DNA from: CAYJXJ01 sp964374095
Lineage (GTDB): Bacteria > Elusimicrobiota > Elusimicrobia > UBA1565 > UBA9628
Assembly (NCBI GenBank): GCA_964374095.1
Contig: CAYJXJ010000124.1
Coordinates: forward strand, 1 to 13,824
Direction of reading: 5' to 3'
Length of the DNA stretch: 13,824 nucleotides
Shown: piece after piece, positions 7,059 through 13,770 of the stretch
How positions within the stretch are numbered: position 1 is the first letter of the stretch
Layout of the letters: each line of letters opens with the position of its first letter
Notes under the pieces: model-generated
Seen by the model: the letters and a program-made list of their open reading frames with translations, nothing else
The model's database searches: none
Told to the model about the DNA's origin: nothing
Translations under genes and position numbers: made by a program

Positions 7059-10000
7059 GGCGCGCCCTCCGGCACTTCCACGGGAGGGGGCGATCCCTCG
7101 CGCAGGCGGCGGAGCTCGCGCGCCGCGCTTGACTCTTCCGCGCGCCGCCGGGTCGGCGGGTGGGACTTGCGGCACAACGCGGCGAAGCGGCAGTAGCCGC
7201 ACGGGCCGCCCCGGTCCTCATCGGGCGTGATGAAAAAGCTCCCTTTCCCGATCATGGCGCCGAGGGAGGCGAGATTCCGGAGATAGGGCTCCCGCAACCG
7301 CGACCACGCCTCCTCGGAGAGGTCCATCCAGCCCGAAACCCCCGTGGTCTCGGGCGAATCCTCGATGGCGCTCAGAGCCGCGCTCGCGCCGCAGGACGCC
7401 GGGAAGCGCCGGCGCGCCAGTTCGAGATATACCGGAAACTGGTGGTTCTTAAGCGCCACGATCTGGCGTTCGAGACTCCCCGCCCAAGGCGCGGAGGTCT
7501 TGTAATCAATAACCCGCAGCCGGCCATCGGAGGAGACATCGACGCGGTCCGGGCGTCCGCGCAAGCGCAAGCCCGCGATCTCGCCGGAGAGTTCTTCCTC
7601 CATCAGTTGGGGCCTCCAGCCCCCGGCCCGGGACCGCGCGATGTCTTGGGCCGCGAACCGCTCCAGATGCCGGAGCATCCGGCGGCGCTCGGCCTCCCAC
7701 AGCACCGGGTAGAGTCCCAGGGCGGCCGCGCCCAATACCTCTTCGGCGGCCTGCCGCAAGGCCTCCGGCCAGTCCTTGTCGCCGCGTGTGGCGTCAGCGG
7801 TCTTCAAGCGAAATCGTCGAAGTATGCCGTGATAGATCTCCCCCCGGATCGAGGATGGGAGCTCCCCGCGCGAGAGGGGCTCATCCTCCTCTCCCAGGCC
7901 CAGCCACCGCGAAGCGAAGAACTGAAAAGGGCAGCGGCTGAAGGACTCCAGGCCCGAGGGCGAGAGCGGGCGACGCCGGGAGGAGGCCGCGCCAGGTCCC
8001 AATATCCCATCGCGGGGACCGGCCTCTCCCCGCCGATTGAGCCCCGCGGCGCTGCCTAAGCTCCGCGTTCGCAGTTCCCCGTCGATCCCAAATCCATCAA
8101 CGGGGACGGACCCCCCGCGCTCGGCGACGAGCACCGAGAGTTCGCGCGGCGAGCGCAGGACCGGCGAAGCCTGGGCCAGACGCGCCAGGGGCTGTCTCGG
8201 GATCTGGCGGGCCGCGTCGATATCCACGCCGCAGGCGCGGGCGAACTCGCGCAGATACAAGGACGGCACGCACGGCCGGCCGTGATCATCGGACCGCCCA
8301 TAGACCAGGCAGAGCCTCCGGGTCGCGGAGGCCGCGGCGAGCCAGAACAGCAGGCGCTCCTCATCGTAGCCCTCGAGCTTGGGCGCGATCCAGTAGCCCG
8401 CGGAGTCGCGCAGCACGCGGCGGGCGCGGTCCGTCAGGAGCGGATCCTCGCGCACCCGGCGGGGCCAAATCCCCTCATTGAGCCCCGCCAGGAACAAGAT
8501 CTTAAAGCTCTCCCCCCGGGCTTCCATCGCGTCCAAGAGCCGCACGCCGCCGTTGGGCGGCGGGGCGGCGAGCTCGGCCCCGCGCAGCCTCTCCTCGAAG
8601 GTCTCCCAGAATTCCTCCTCCCCCTCCACTCCCGCCGCGTCGAAGGCCGCCAGGCCCTCCAAGGACTCCAGCGCCGCCTCCCACGCCGCGCGCCCGGGAT
8701 CGGACCGGGGCACCTCCATGACCCGCCTCAAGACCCGGCCGGCGCGCTCGGATGTCTGCCGGCACGACCCCGCCCAGGCCAGCCCCGCACGCAGCTCCAC
8801 GACCAGCCGCCAGAGCCGCGCCCCGTCCTCCTTCGAAACGACGCGGCCCGCTCGGCCTCCGGTGCGCCGGGCATCGAGCTGAAAATCCGACCGCGTACAA
8901 GGCTCCAGCCGCCCCTCCCACTGGATCCAGCCGGAGTGAATCTGAAGCCCGGCGAGAAGCCGGCGCCACGATTCCAACACGCGGCCGGAGTTCTCGGGGA
9001 TGAAGTACGGGGAATCCAAGAGCGCGAGCGGGGTATCGGCTGGAAAATCCCGCCGCCGCCACGTGAGCAGCGAATAGGCGAGCTTGGCGGCCGGGTGGCT
9101 GAGAACCGGGCGGCCCGCGGCTGTCCAATAGGGGATCTCGTTCTCGGCCAGAGCCGCCTCCAGGGCGGCCCGAAATCCCTCGTGGGTCCTGACGACGATG
9201 CCGACCTCCGAGAAATGGGCCTCGTCACGGTCCCGCAGCGCCAGTATCTCCTTGGCGATCGCCCAGGCTTGGCCCTCGACGCCGGATGCGCCGATGAAAT
9301 CGACCCCATCCGGCCGCGGCGCGGCGGTCCGGGAGCCGCCGTCCCCGGAGGGGGCCGCGACATGCCCGGGACTAAAGAGCGCGTCCAAGGCGCTGGACAG
9401 GCCTCCCGGCCGGTTGACTTTGAGGTGCACCGGAGGCTCCCCCCCATGCAGGCGCAGGTCCAGGAGACGTTGGGCGAAGGCGAAGGCGGGATGTCCCTGC
9501 ACGAACGGGAAATAGACCTCGACCGCCGCCGCCGCCGCCACCGACGAGAAGAAATCCGCCTGCGCCCCCGTGAGATCGTAGAAGCCGTAATAGAGGAAGC
9601 GCGTGTAGCGGCCCAGGCCCGCCGCTCCCGACTCGACGAGCTCGGTGGCCAGCCGGGTCAGCCCCGCCGGGGCCAGCACGCCCAGCTCGCCCAGGCGGCG
9701 TTGGTAGTCCTTGAGTACCTCCAGCAGTTCGCGCGCCCGGGCCCGGTCCGGCTCGGGCAAGAGCTCCTCCAATCCTGGAAGAAGCGCCTCGGGGGACACC
9801 CCCGCATCCGCCAGGTCCCGGAGTGTCGAACGATAAGACGCTCCGAGACCGCGCGAGGACCGGCGCCCGCGCCGGCGGAGTATGCCGTCGACGATCCGGT
9901 CGTGAAAGAGCCCTTCCGCCGCGAGCCCGCCGGGCGGGCGGGCGCCCGCGACCACTTCCACGGCCAGGCTGTGGAAGGTGTGAAAGCGCGCGCCCAGGAT

Positions 10001-10159
10001 GGAGAGTCCCCGTTCGACGGCCACCAGGCGCTGCAGACGGTCGGCCATGCGCCGCGAGGGGGCGACCACCGCCAAGCTCTCGCCCGGCCGGGCCCGCGTG
10101 AGGCCTGCGATGAAGGCTTCCTCGAGTTCCGGCTGGAAGGGGCCGCAGAATACCTTCAT
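7055..10159 (-). CDS. addB: AddB-type nuclease/structural subunit with Fe-S clamp
   Basis: This 1034-residue protein is the expected partner of AddA. The C-terminal third is a RecB-type nuclease with an iron-sulfur clamp: SGLESFSRCPFQFF supplies Cys743, GEIYHGILRRF supplies His777, GRPDRVD and VIDYKT supply Asp871, Asp885 and Lys887, and CGYCRFAALC supplies Cys987, Cys990 and Cys996. This C...CxxCxxxxxC spacing is the AddB arrangement. The N-terminal two thirds read as an inactivated SF1 helicase (AVVAPSRRMADRL, FHTFHSLAV, FLYYGFYDLTGAQ, FLAGLNEGIWP). No Walker A GxGKT is present, unlike Bacillus AddB. A basic tail of about 38 residues follows the last cysteine. Start ATG 10159 has no SD; TAGAAT lies just upstream. 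Its stop overlaps the addA start. Gene name follows architecture and partner; sequence similarity to characterised AddB was not tested. Confidence 0.8.
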   Translation of the reverse strand: MKVFCGPFQPELEEAFIAGLTRARPGESLAVVAPSRRMADRLQRLVAVERGLSILGARFHTFHSLAVEVVAGARPPGGLAAEGLFHDRIVDGILRRRGRRSSRGLGASYRSTLRDLADAGVSPEALLPGLEELLPEPDRARARELLEVLKDYQRRLGELGVLAPAGLTRLATELVESGAAGLGRYTRFLYYGFYDLTGAQADFFSSVAAAAAVEVYFPFVQGHPAFAFAQRLLDLRLHGGEPPVHLKVNRPGGLSSALDALFSPGHVAAPSGDGGSRTAAPRPDGVDFIGASGVEGQAWAIAKEILALRDRDEAHFSEVGIVVRTHEGFRAALEAALAENEIPYWTAAGRPVLSHPAAKLAYSLLTWRRRDFPADTPLALLDSPYFIPENSGRVLESWRRLLAGLQIHSGWIQWEGRLEPCTRSDFQLDARRTGGRAGRVVSKEDGARLWRLVVELRAGLAWAGSCRQTSERAGRVLRRVMEVPRSDPGRAAWEAALESLEGLAAFDAAGVEGEEEFWETFEERLRGAELAAPPPNGGVRLLDAMEARGESFKILFLAGLNEGIWPRRVREDPLLTDRARRVLRDSAGYWIAPKLEGYDEERLLFWLAAASATRRLCLVYGRSDDHGRPCVPSLYLREFARACGVDIDAARQIPRQPLARLAQASPVLRSPRELSVLVAERGGSVPVDGFGIDGELRTRSLGSAAGLNRRGEAGPRDGILGPGAASSRRRPLSPSGLESFSRCPFQFFASRWLGLGEEDEPLSRGELPSSIRGEIYHGILRRFRLKTADATRGDKDWPEALRQAAEEVLGAAALGLYPVLWEAERRRMLRHLERFAAQDIARSRAGGWRPQLMEEELSGEIAGLRLRGRPDRVDVSSDGRLRVIDYKTSAPWAGSLERQIVALKNHQFPVYLELARRRFPASCGASAALSAIEDSPETTGVSGWMDLSEEAWSRLREPYLRNLASLGAMIGKGSFFITPDEDRGGPCGYCRFAALCRKSHPPTRRRAEESSAARELRRLREGSPPPVEVPEGAP

Positions 10160-10165
10160 GATTTG

Positions 10166-10171
10166 ATTCTA
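10166..10171 (-). promoter_or_regulatory. Candidate -10 box of addB (leaderless)
   Basis: TAGAAT on the minus strand lies 6 bases before the addB ATG, so transcription would begin at or next to the start codon. No SD is present. No good -35 is seen, and that position falls inside the protease terminator hairpin. If it is not a promoter, addB depends on readthrough of that terminator. Confidence 0.35.
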
Positions 10172-10174
10172 CGA

Positions 10175-10209
10175 AAAGCGGCGGGCTCCCCGTATCTTGG
10201 GGAGCCCGC
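10175..10209 (-). terminator. Rho-independent terminator of the protease gene
   Basis: Arms GCGGGCTCCCC (10181-10191) and GGGGAGCCCGC (10199-10209) form an 11-bp perfect GC-rich stem with a 7-base loop. On the minus strand the stem is followed after CG by four T. It begins 23 bases after the protease stop and ends shortly before the addB start. Confidence 0.85.
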
Positions 10210-10232
10210 GCTCTACGGACCTCCGGAAACTC

Positions 10233-11189
10233 TTACGGTTGAACTTTCAGGGCCTCGTCGAGGAGGTTGAAGAACGACGGCGTGGCCCGCGCCACGGTCA
10301 GACCCTCTGCCACGGTCGGCGGGATCTGCTCCATGAGCGCGGAGACCTTCGTCACGTCCTCGCCGCGGCAGCCCTCGTTGGTGCAGACGTTGGACACGCG
10401 GCAGCCGCCCCTCCAGACGTAGTCGGCCTCACCGCGCACGAGTATGCCTTCCACCTGGAGACTTTTCGCGTTGAAGACCGCCGAGCCCGAGTTGCCGCCG
10501 TAGGTGTCGAGGTTGGCCACGAAGTAGCCCTTGGGCGAGTAGTCGCGCACGTTGGCGCCTCCCGAGACCTTGGTCGGCAGGCCCGCCGGATGTCCGATCA
10601 CGACGATGGGCGCGCCCTTCTCAAGCTTTCCCGTGCGGCTGACCGAGAGCGGCTTGTGGTTGGGCACCGGCCGGTCGAGCTTGATGAGGGCCCAGTCCGC
10701 GCCGCTGTTCTCCTGCACGCGGCCCAGGAGGGTCTTGCAGCCGTAGACGTCGCCGGCCGGGACCGTCGAAGGGTTCTTGCCCTTCTCCTTGATGCCAAAG
10801 CCAAAGACGAACTTGGTGCCCTCGCATTCCGACTGCGAGGTCACGCAATGCCCCGCGGTCATGAGCAGGTCCGGCCCTACCAGCGACCCGGAGCAGAAAG
10901 CGCCGAGCTGCTGATCGTAAAAGGGCTCCTCCTTGCAGAGCGAGTAGGCCTGGGCGTAGGACTGCAGGGACAGTTGAGCCGTCCCCTTCTCTTGGTCCAC
11001 GTTGACCTTGCTGGATTCAAAGAGCCCGACGGTCGAATCCGCCGCCTGCAGGAGCTTCTGCTCCTTGACCTGATGCAGATCGAGCCTGTCGTCTTCACCG
11101 TATATTACTTCGGGATCAATGCGCTGCTGAGCGGAAACCGGCATGACGAGAATGGCGGCCACCGCCGCCATCGCGAGCGTTCCTTTCAT
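10233..11189 (-). CDS. Secreted trypsin/V8-like serine protease (S1 family)
   Basis: This 318-residue exported protease has a Sec signal peptide (Lys2, hydrophobic core, likely cleavage after VSA at 18-20). A short pro-region holds the VIYGEDDR segment (29-36), a pattern I associate with bacterial S1 peptidases. The catalytic triad is complete: His114 in TAGHC, Asp165 in ADWALIKLD, and Ser234 in YGGNSGSAVF. GHPAGLP (199-205) is the strand expected before the oxyanion loop. Eight cysteines lie in the mature part; Cys99 and Cys115 match the usual His-loop disulfide, and three more cluster at 263, 269 and 274. ATG 11189 is chosen because it starts the signal peptide and is preceded by a good SD; an in-frame ATG at 11234 would put 15 polar residues before it. 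Cleavage preference is unknown; NSGS with VIGHP is closer to V8-type endopeptidases than to pancreatic trypsin. Confidence 0.9.
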   Translation of the reverse strand: MKGTLAMAAVAAILVMPVSAQQRIDPEVIYGEDDRLDLHQVKEQKLLQAADSTVGLFESSKVNVDQEKGTAQLSLQSYAQAYSLCKEEPFYDQQLGAFCSGSLVGPDLLMTAGHCVTSQSECEGTKFVFGFGIKEKGKNPSTVPAGDVYGCKTLLGRVQENSGADWALIKLDRPVPNHKPLSVSRTGKLEKGAPIVVIGHPAGLPTKVSGGANVRDYSPKGYFVANLDTYGGNSGSAVFNAKSLQVEGILVRGEADYVWRGGCRVSNVCTNEGCRGEDVTKVSALMEQIPPTVAEGLTVARATPSFFNLLDEALKVQP

Positions 11190-11197
11190 TGCTGAAT

Positions 11198-11204
11198 CCC
11201 TCCC
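11198..11204 (-). promoter_or_regulatory. Shine-Dalgarno of the protease gene
   Basis: GGGAGGG on the minus strand lies 8 bases before ATG 11189 and decides for this start over the upstream in-frame ATG at 11234. An AT-rich stretch at 11242-11280, unusual for the window, probably holds the promoter. TATAGT at 11247-11242 is a possible -10, but no matching -35 was found. Confidence 0.65.
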
Positions 11205-11288
11205 TTGCGGCCTGGGGACCTCGGAGCGTCCCATGTTCGCGACTATAACATAAAATAGGACGCAAGGCCTATAATGAAATGGGCCTGG

Positions 11289-11310
11289 GGACCCATGCCT
11301 CTCTGGGTCC
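11289..11310 (-). terminator. Possible terminator hairpin after the cyclase-RDD gene
   Basis: GGACCCA (11289-11295) and TGGGTCC (11304-11310) form a 7-bp stem with an 8-base loop, 7 bases past the stop of the cyclase-RDD gene. An outer GGCC pair (11282-11285 with 11314-11317) may extend it. There is no T-run on the minus strand, so intrinsic termination is uncertain. Confidence 0.35.
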
Positions 11311-11316
11311 TTCGGC

Positions 11317-12543
11317 CTATGGGGCGGCGTCGACGACTTTGGTCCCGGCCAGCAGGTCGTGCCAGCCGCGGCGGTCCTTTTCGAAGAAGGCCCAGAGGTA
11401 GCCCACGGCGAGAAAACCGCATGACACCAACGAAAATAGGGCCCGCGCGAAGGCGTGCGTCCAACCCACGGGAGACCCGTTCTGCTGGACGACCGCCAGC
11501 TTCATGATGCGCTTGCCGGGGGTGGCGGCCCACCAGGCGACGAAAGCCATACCATAGAGCAGCCACGCCGCGGGCATGGCGCGGGACCGGCGCACGGGTA
11601 GGCGGCGCAAGCGCCACCCGCCCGCGCTGGCCGGCGAATCCCCCGACGGCCCCACCTCCACGCTCTTGCCGTCAACCCGGACCACCTGATTTCCGTCCTG
11701 GATGGCCAGCGGCTCCTTCATGAACGAAAGTTCGGAGGGCATCCACCCCTCCGGAAGCGAAACCCTCACCTTCCCCCGGCCGTCCTTCGTGCTGCGCTCC
11801 AACACCTGGACGCTCTCGACACGGGAATCGCAAAAAATAGACGTGAGCGTCGTCACCAAGGCGAAATCAATGAGGACCGCGGCGGCCCTTCGGGCGATGG
11901 AAGGCGCGGACCCTCCCGCAATACTCGCGGCCGAAGCGGCCGAAACCGGCGTTCTGCGCGCCAGAAGGTCCCAAATGTGGCGCTTGGCGTTGGGGGCCGC
12001 CGCAGGCGCGCCCCCCACCGGGACCTCGCGGCGGACCTTGTAGACGCGGATCTTCTCCGGGATACCCTTGAGCTGGAGCAGGCCCACCTCGCTCGAGGGC
12101 ACCTCGTTCTTGTTCATCGAGAGATACACCGCCTCGGTGAAGAAGACCTCCCCGGCCTCGGTCACGGCCTCGATGCGAGCGGTGATGTTGACGGGCTCGC
12201 CGAAGATGTCGTTGTCGGTGAGGTTGACCTCGCCCAGATTGATCGCGATGCGCACCTCGATGCGGTCGGCCTCGGCCTTGCCCTCGTTGTAGGCCTTGAG
12301 CGCCTCCTGCACCGCGACCCCGGCCAGCACGGCGTCGGTCGGGCTCTCAAAGACCATCAGGAAGGCGTCGCCGATGGTCTTGATGAGCTTGCCCTGCCGG
12401 GACTCGAGTATGGGCAGGACGATCCCCCTGTGGCGGTCGAGCATTTCCTGGATGGCGAAGCGGGTCTTATGCGAGGTCTTGTCCGTGAAGCCCTTGATGT
12501 CGGTGAGGAGGATCGTGAGGTTGCGCGTCACGGGAGCCCCCAT
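11317..12543 (-). CDS. Adenylate cyclase (class III) fused to RDD membrane domain
   Basis: This 408-residue protein joins an N-terminal class III cyclase domain (about 1-172) to a C-terminal RDD domain (about 212-408). Metal ligands Asp15 (LLTDIKGFT) and Asp59 (KTIGDAFLMVF), base-selecting Lys55 and Asp112 (DIFG), and transition-state Asn119 and Arg123 (VNITARIEA) are all present. The Lys/Asp pair predicts ATP as substrate and cAMP as product. A linker with a Gly/Ala/Pro-rich stretch and a basic patch follows. RDD marks are ARRAAAVLIDFALV (217-230), ATPGKRIMKLAVV (340-352) and WHDLLAGTKVV (394-404). Between the first and second membrane helices lies an unusual insert of about 85 polar residues (239-322), predicted outside the membrane. 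ATG 12543 is chosen because TTGAGG-17-TACAAT places transcription exactly there; in-frame ATGs at 12552 and 12597 would lie inside or before that promoter. No HAMP, PAS or response-regulator domain is seen. Confidence 0.88.
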   Translation of the reverse strand: MGAPVTRNLTILLTDIKGFTDKTSHKTRFAIQEMLDRHRGIVLPILESRQGKLIKTIGDAFLMVFESPTDAVLAGVAVQEALKAYNEGKAEADRIEVRIAINLGEVNLTDNDIFGEPVNITARIEAVTEAGEVFFTEAVYLSMNKNEVPSSEVGLLQLKGIPEKIRVYKVRREVPVGGAPAAAPNAKRHIWDLLARRTPVSAASAASIAGGSAPSIARRAAAVLIDFALVTTLTSIFCDSRVESVQVLERSTKDGRGKVRVSLPEGWMPSELSFMKEPLAIQDGNQVVRVDGKSVEVGPSGDSPASAGGWRLRRLPVRRSRAMPAAWLLYGMAFVAWWAATPGKRIMKLAVVQQNGSPVGWTHAFARALFSLVSCGFLAVGYLWAFFEKDRRGWHDLLAGTKVVDAAP

Positions 12544-12550
12544 GGCACGC

Positions 12551-12579
12551 ATTGTACCGGTTCCGGGGCGGGGCCTCAA
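12551..12579 (-). promoter_or_regulatory. Sigma70-like promoter of the cyclase-RDD gene
   Basis: On the minus strand TTGAGG (12579-12574) and TACAAT (12556-12551) are separated by exactly 17 bases. Seven bases after the -10 comes the A of ATG 12543, so the transcript would be leaderless. The hexamers match the consensus at 4 of 6 and 5 of 6 positions, the best complete promoter in the window. No SD precedes the ATG. Confidence 0.6.
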
Positions 12580-12597
12580 CCTAGTATTTCTCCGCAT

Positions 12598-12610
12598 TTG
12601 ATAACATCAA
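12598..12610. promoter_or_regulatory. Operator-like inverted repeat TTGAT-N3-ATCAA
   Basis: Five-base perfect arms around AAC lie about 18 bases upstream of the cyclase-RDD -35, in an AT-rich patch. Position and symmetry suit a repressor or activator site, but 5-bp arms occur by chance and no regulator is identified. Confidence 0.25.
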
Positions 12611-12676
12611 CTTTCAGGGCCGCGCGTTAGCCGCTCGGCGGGTACGCCGGGCCTGCGCATCGGATTTCAGTTCTAG

Positions 12677-12720
12677 CCTGGGACGAAAACTCACATCGCG
12701 GGAGTTCCAGGACTTTTCGT
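12677..12720. repeat. Overlapping alternative hairpins in divergent intergenic region
   Basis: CCTGG (12677-12681) with CCAGG (12707-12711), and AACTC (12688-12692) with GAGTT (12702-12706), make one bulged hairpin. ACGAAAA (12683-12689) can pair instead with TTTTCGT (12714-12720). The last three bases of that partner also belong to the next hairpin, so the structures compete. This could be a structured leader or just overlapping symmetry. No known riboswitch class is recognised. Confidence 0.35.
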
Positions 12721-12751
12721 CATTTACTCCGAGCGCTGGGAGTAAATGACG
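12718..12751. repeat. 13-bp perfect inverted repeat
   Basis: CGTCATTTACTCC (12718-12730) and GGAGTAAATGACG (12739-12751) are perfectly complementary around an 8-base spacer that contains the palindrome AGCGCT. It lies between the divergent cyclase-RDD and zinc-ribbon genes, 144 bases before the latter. No T-run follows on either strand, so an operator, processing hairpin or small dispersed repeat is more likely than a terminator. Confidence 0.8.
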
Positions 12752-12879
12752 CTCCGTGCCCAACGCCGTAGGCTCGCCGCACGCAACCTATCATTGACAC
12801 CCATCCCCTTCCCCTGAACACTCACTCAGACAAACTGGGATCGAGGTATCAAATTCTCGCTACGGCCTCTCGGTTTTTT

Positions 12880-12885
12880 TATAGA
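12880..12885 (+). promoter_or_regulatory. Candidate -10 box of the zinc-ribbon gene
   Basis: TATAGA follows a run of T and lies 9 bases before ATG 12895, which would give a leader of only about 2-3 bases. No SD is present and no clear -35 is seen. A TTGACA at 12794-12799 is too far away to pair with it. Confidence 0.35.
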
Positions 12886-12894
12886 CTGTGCCCA

Positions 12895-13770
12895 ATGGCG
12901 GAACCCCGCAAGGTCAAATGCCCAAACTGCCAGACGGAGCAGCCCGAGACCAACCGGGAGTGCCCCAATTGCCAGCTCAACTGGATACGCTGGCGCGAAT
13001 CCCAGGCCCGCAAGGAGGCCCAGGGGGTCGTCTCCCCCCCAGTCCACCAGACCGTCCCGCCGCAAGTCAAACGCCGCCGCATTCTCATCGGGGCCGTCCT
13101 GGGCGGACTGATCGGGATCGTCGCGGTGCTCTTTTTCCTCCCGATTAGAGGCCTGCCGGTTCCGGAGGGGGCCCAGAGGCTAGACGACCTCGGCTTGGCC
13201 ATCATCCCCATCCCGGAGTGGCATGTCTCCCAAGCCCGCATCGACCGGAAACTCATCCGCGAGGTTCTCTCCATGGTGCGTCCCGCGGAGGACGCATGGA
13301 CCTCTCCGGTCTTGACGGTGAGCGTCGCCAAGATGTCGGTGCCCGCCGTTTCGGAGCGCCGCGCGGCGCAGATCATGGGAATCTTCCTCGCGGAGCTCAG
13401 GGCGGACTGGGACACCTTCAGGACCGATACCCCGAGCGTCGTGACCATCGACGGGCTCAAGGCGGTCCGCTTCATGGCCCGCGCCGGCAAAACGATCGTC
13501 GTGATCCCGGCCGTCACGAAAACCATGGCCGCCGGGACGGTCACCGTGACGGTTTCCCCCGCCGTTACCAAGGAGTACGCCCACCGCGCGCTCGTGTTGA
13601 TCGTGCCGGCTTCCGAGGGAGCCTACCTGCTGGTCGGCCGCGCCACGGAGTCGGACTTCGCGGCCCTCTCGCCGGCCTTCGAGGCCGCCGTGGCTTCATT
13701 CCGAATCACCCGCCGCCCCCGCCGCTGGGACGAGTTCTCGCGCGGCGTCCTCCGCCTCGTCGGTAAATAG
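12895..13770 (+). CDS. Zinc-ribbon, single-TM protein with exported C-terminal domain
   Basis: This 291-residue protein is not a family I can name with certainty. Cys9, Cys12, Cys23 and Cys26 form a CPNC-x10-CPNC zinc ribbon. A charged linker follows, then one membrane helix (about 63-82, preceded by KRRR). The positive-inside rule puts the ribbon in the cytoplasm and residues 83-291 outside. The outer domain begins PVPEGAQRLDDLGLAIIPIPEW and ends with GAYLLVGRATESDFAALSPAFEAAVASFRI. That ending resembles the PsbP/DcrB-type fold, where a last strand and helix finish in a SFRI-like segment; this is a weak pattern match. ATG 12895 places the ribbon directly at the N-terminus, as in other bacterial zinc-ribbon membrane proteins. 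No SD is seen. It diverges from the cyclase-RDD gene, and nothing follows it in the last 54 bases. Confidence 0.75.
   Translation: MAEPRKVKCPNCQTEQPETNRECPNCQLNWIRWRESQARKEAQGVVSPPVHQTVPPQVKRRRILIGAVLGGLIGIVAVLFFLPIRGLPVPEGAQRLDDLGLAIIPIPEWHVSQARIDRKLIREVLSMVRPAEDAWTSPVLTVSVAKMSVPAVSERRAAQIMGIFLAELRADWDTFRTDTPSVVTIDGLKAVRFMARAGKTIVVIPAVTKTMAAGTVTVTVSPAVTKEYAHRALVLIVPASEGAYLLVGRATESDFAALSPAFEAAVASFRITRRPRRWDEFSRGVLRLVGK

Noticed and set aside
3714..7202. Longer addA starting at 7202
   Set aside because: It would overlap addB by 148 bases; ATG 7058 gives a normal AddA N-terminus and an ATGA overlap.
3708..10270. Several very long open frames on the plus strand opposite addA and addB (e.g. 3708-5150, 5196-7196, 8282-10270)
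   Set aside because: They are antisense to genes with complete family motifs, and their translations are Arg/Gly/Pro-rich without any domain. High GC makes stop codons rare on the opposite strand.
10233..11234. Longer protease start at 11234
   Set aside because: It puts 15 polar residues before the signal peptide; ATG 11189 has an SD 8 bases upstream.
11270..11275. Plus-strand TATAAT between the protease and cyclase-RDD genes
   Set aside because: No plus-strand gene follows; it lies in an AT-rich patch more likely used by the minus-strand protease promoter.
11317..12597. Longer cyclase-RDD start at 12597
   Set aside because: The extra residues are Arg/Pro-rich, and the best promoter lies inside this extension.
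12691..12695. TCACA as a CRP-type half-site upstream of the cyclase gene
   Set aside because: The matching TGTGA at the required spacing is absent, so a five-base match has no weight.
12794..12799. Perfect TTGACA before the zinc-ribbon gene
   Set aside because: No -10-like hexamer is found 16-18 bases downstream, and it is about 80 bases from the TATAGA box.
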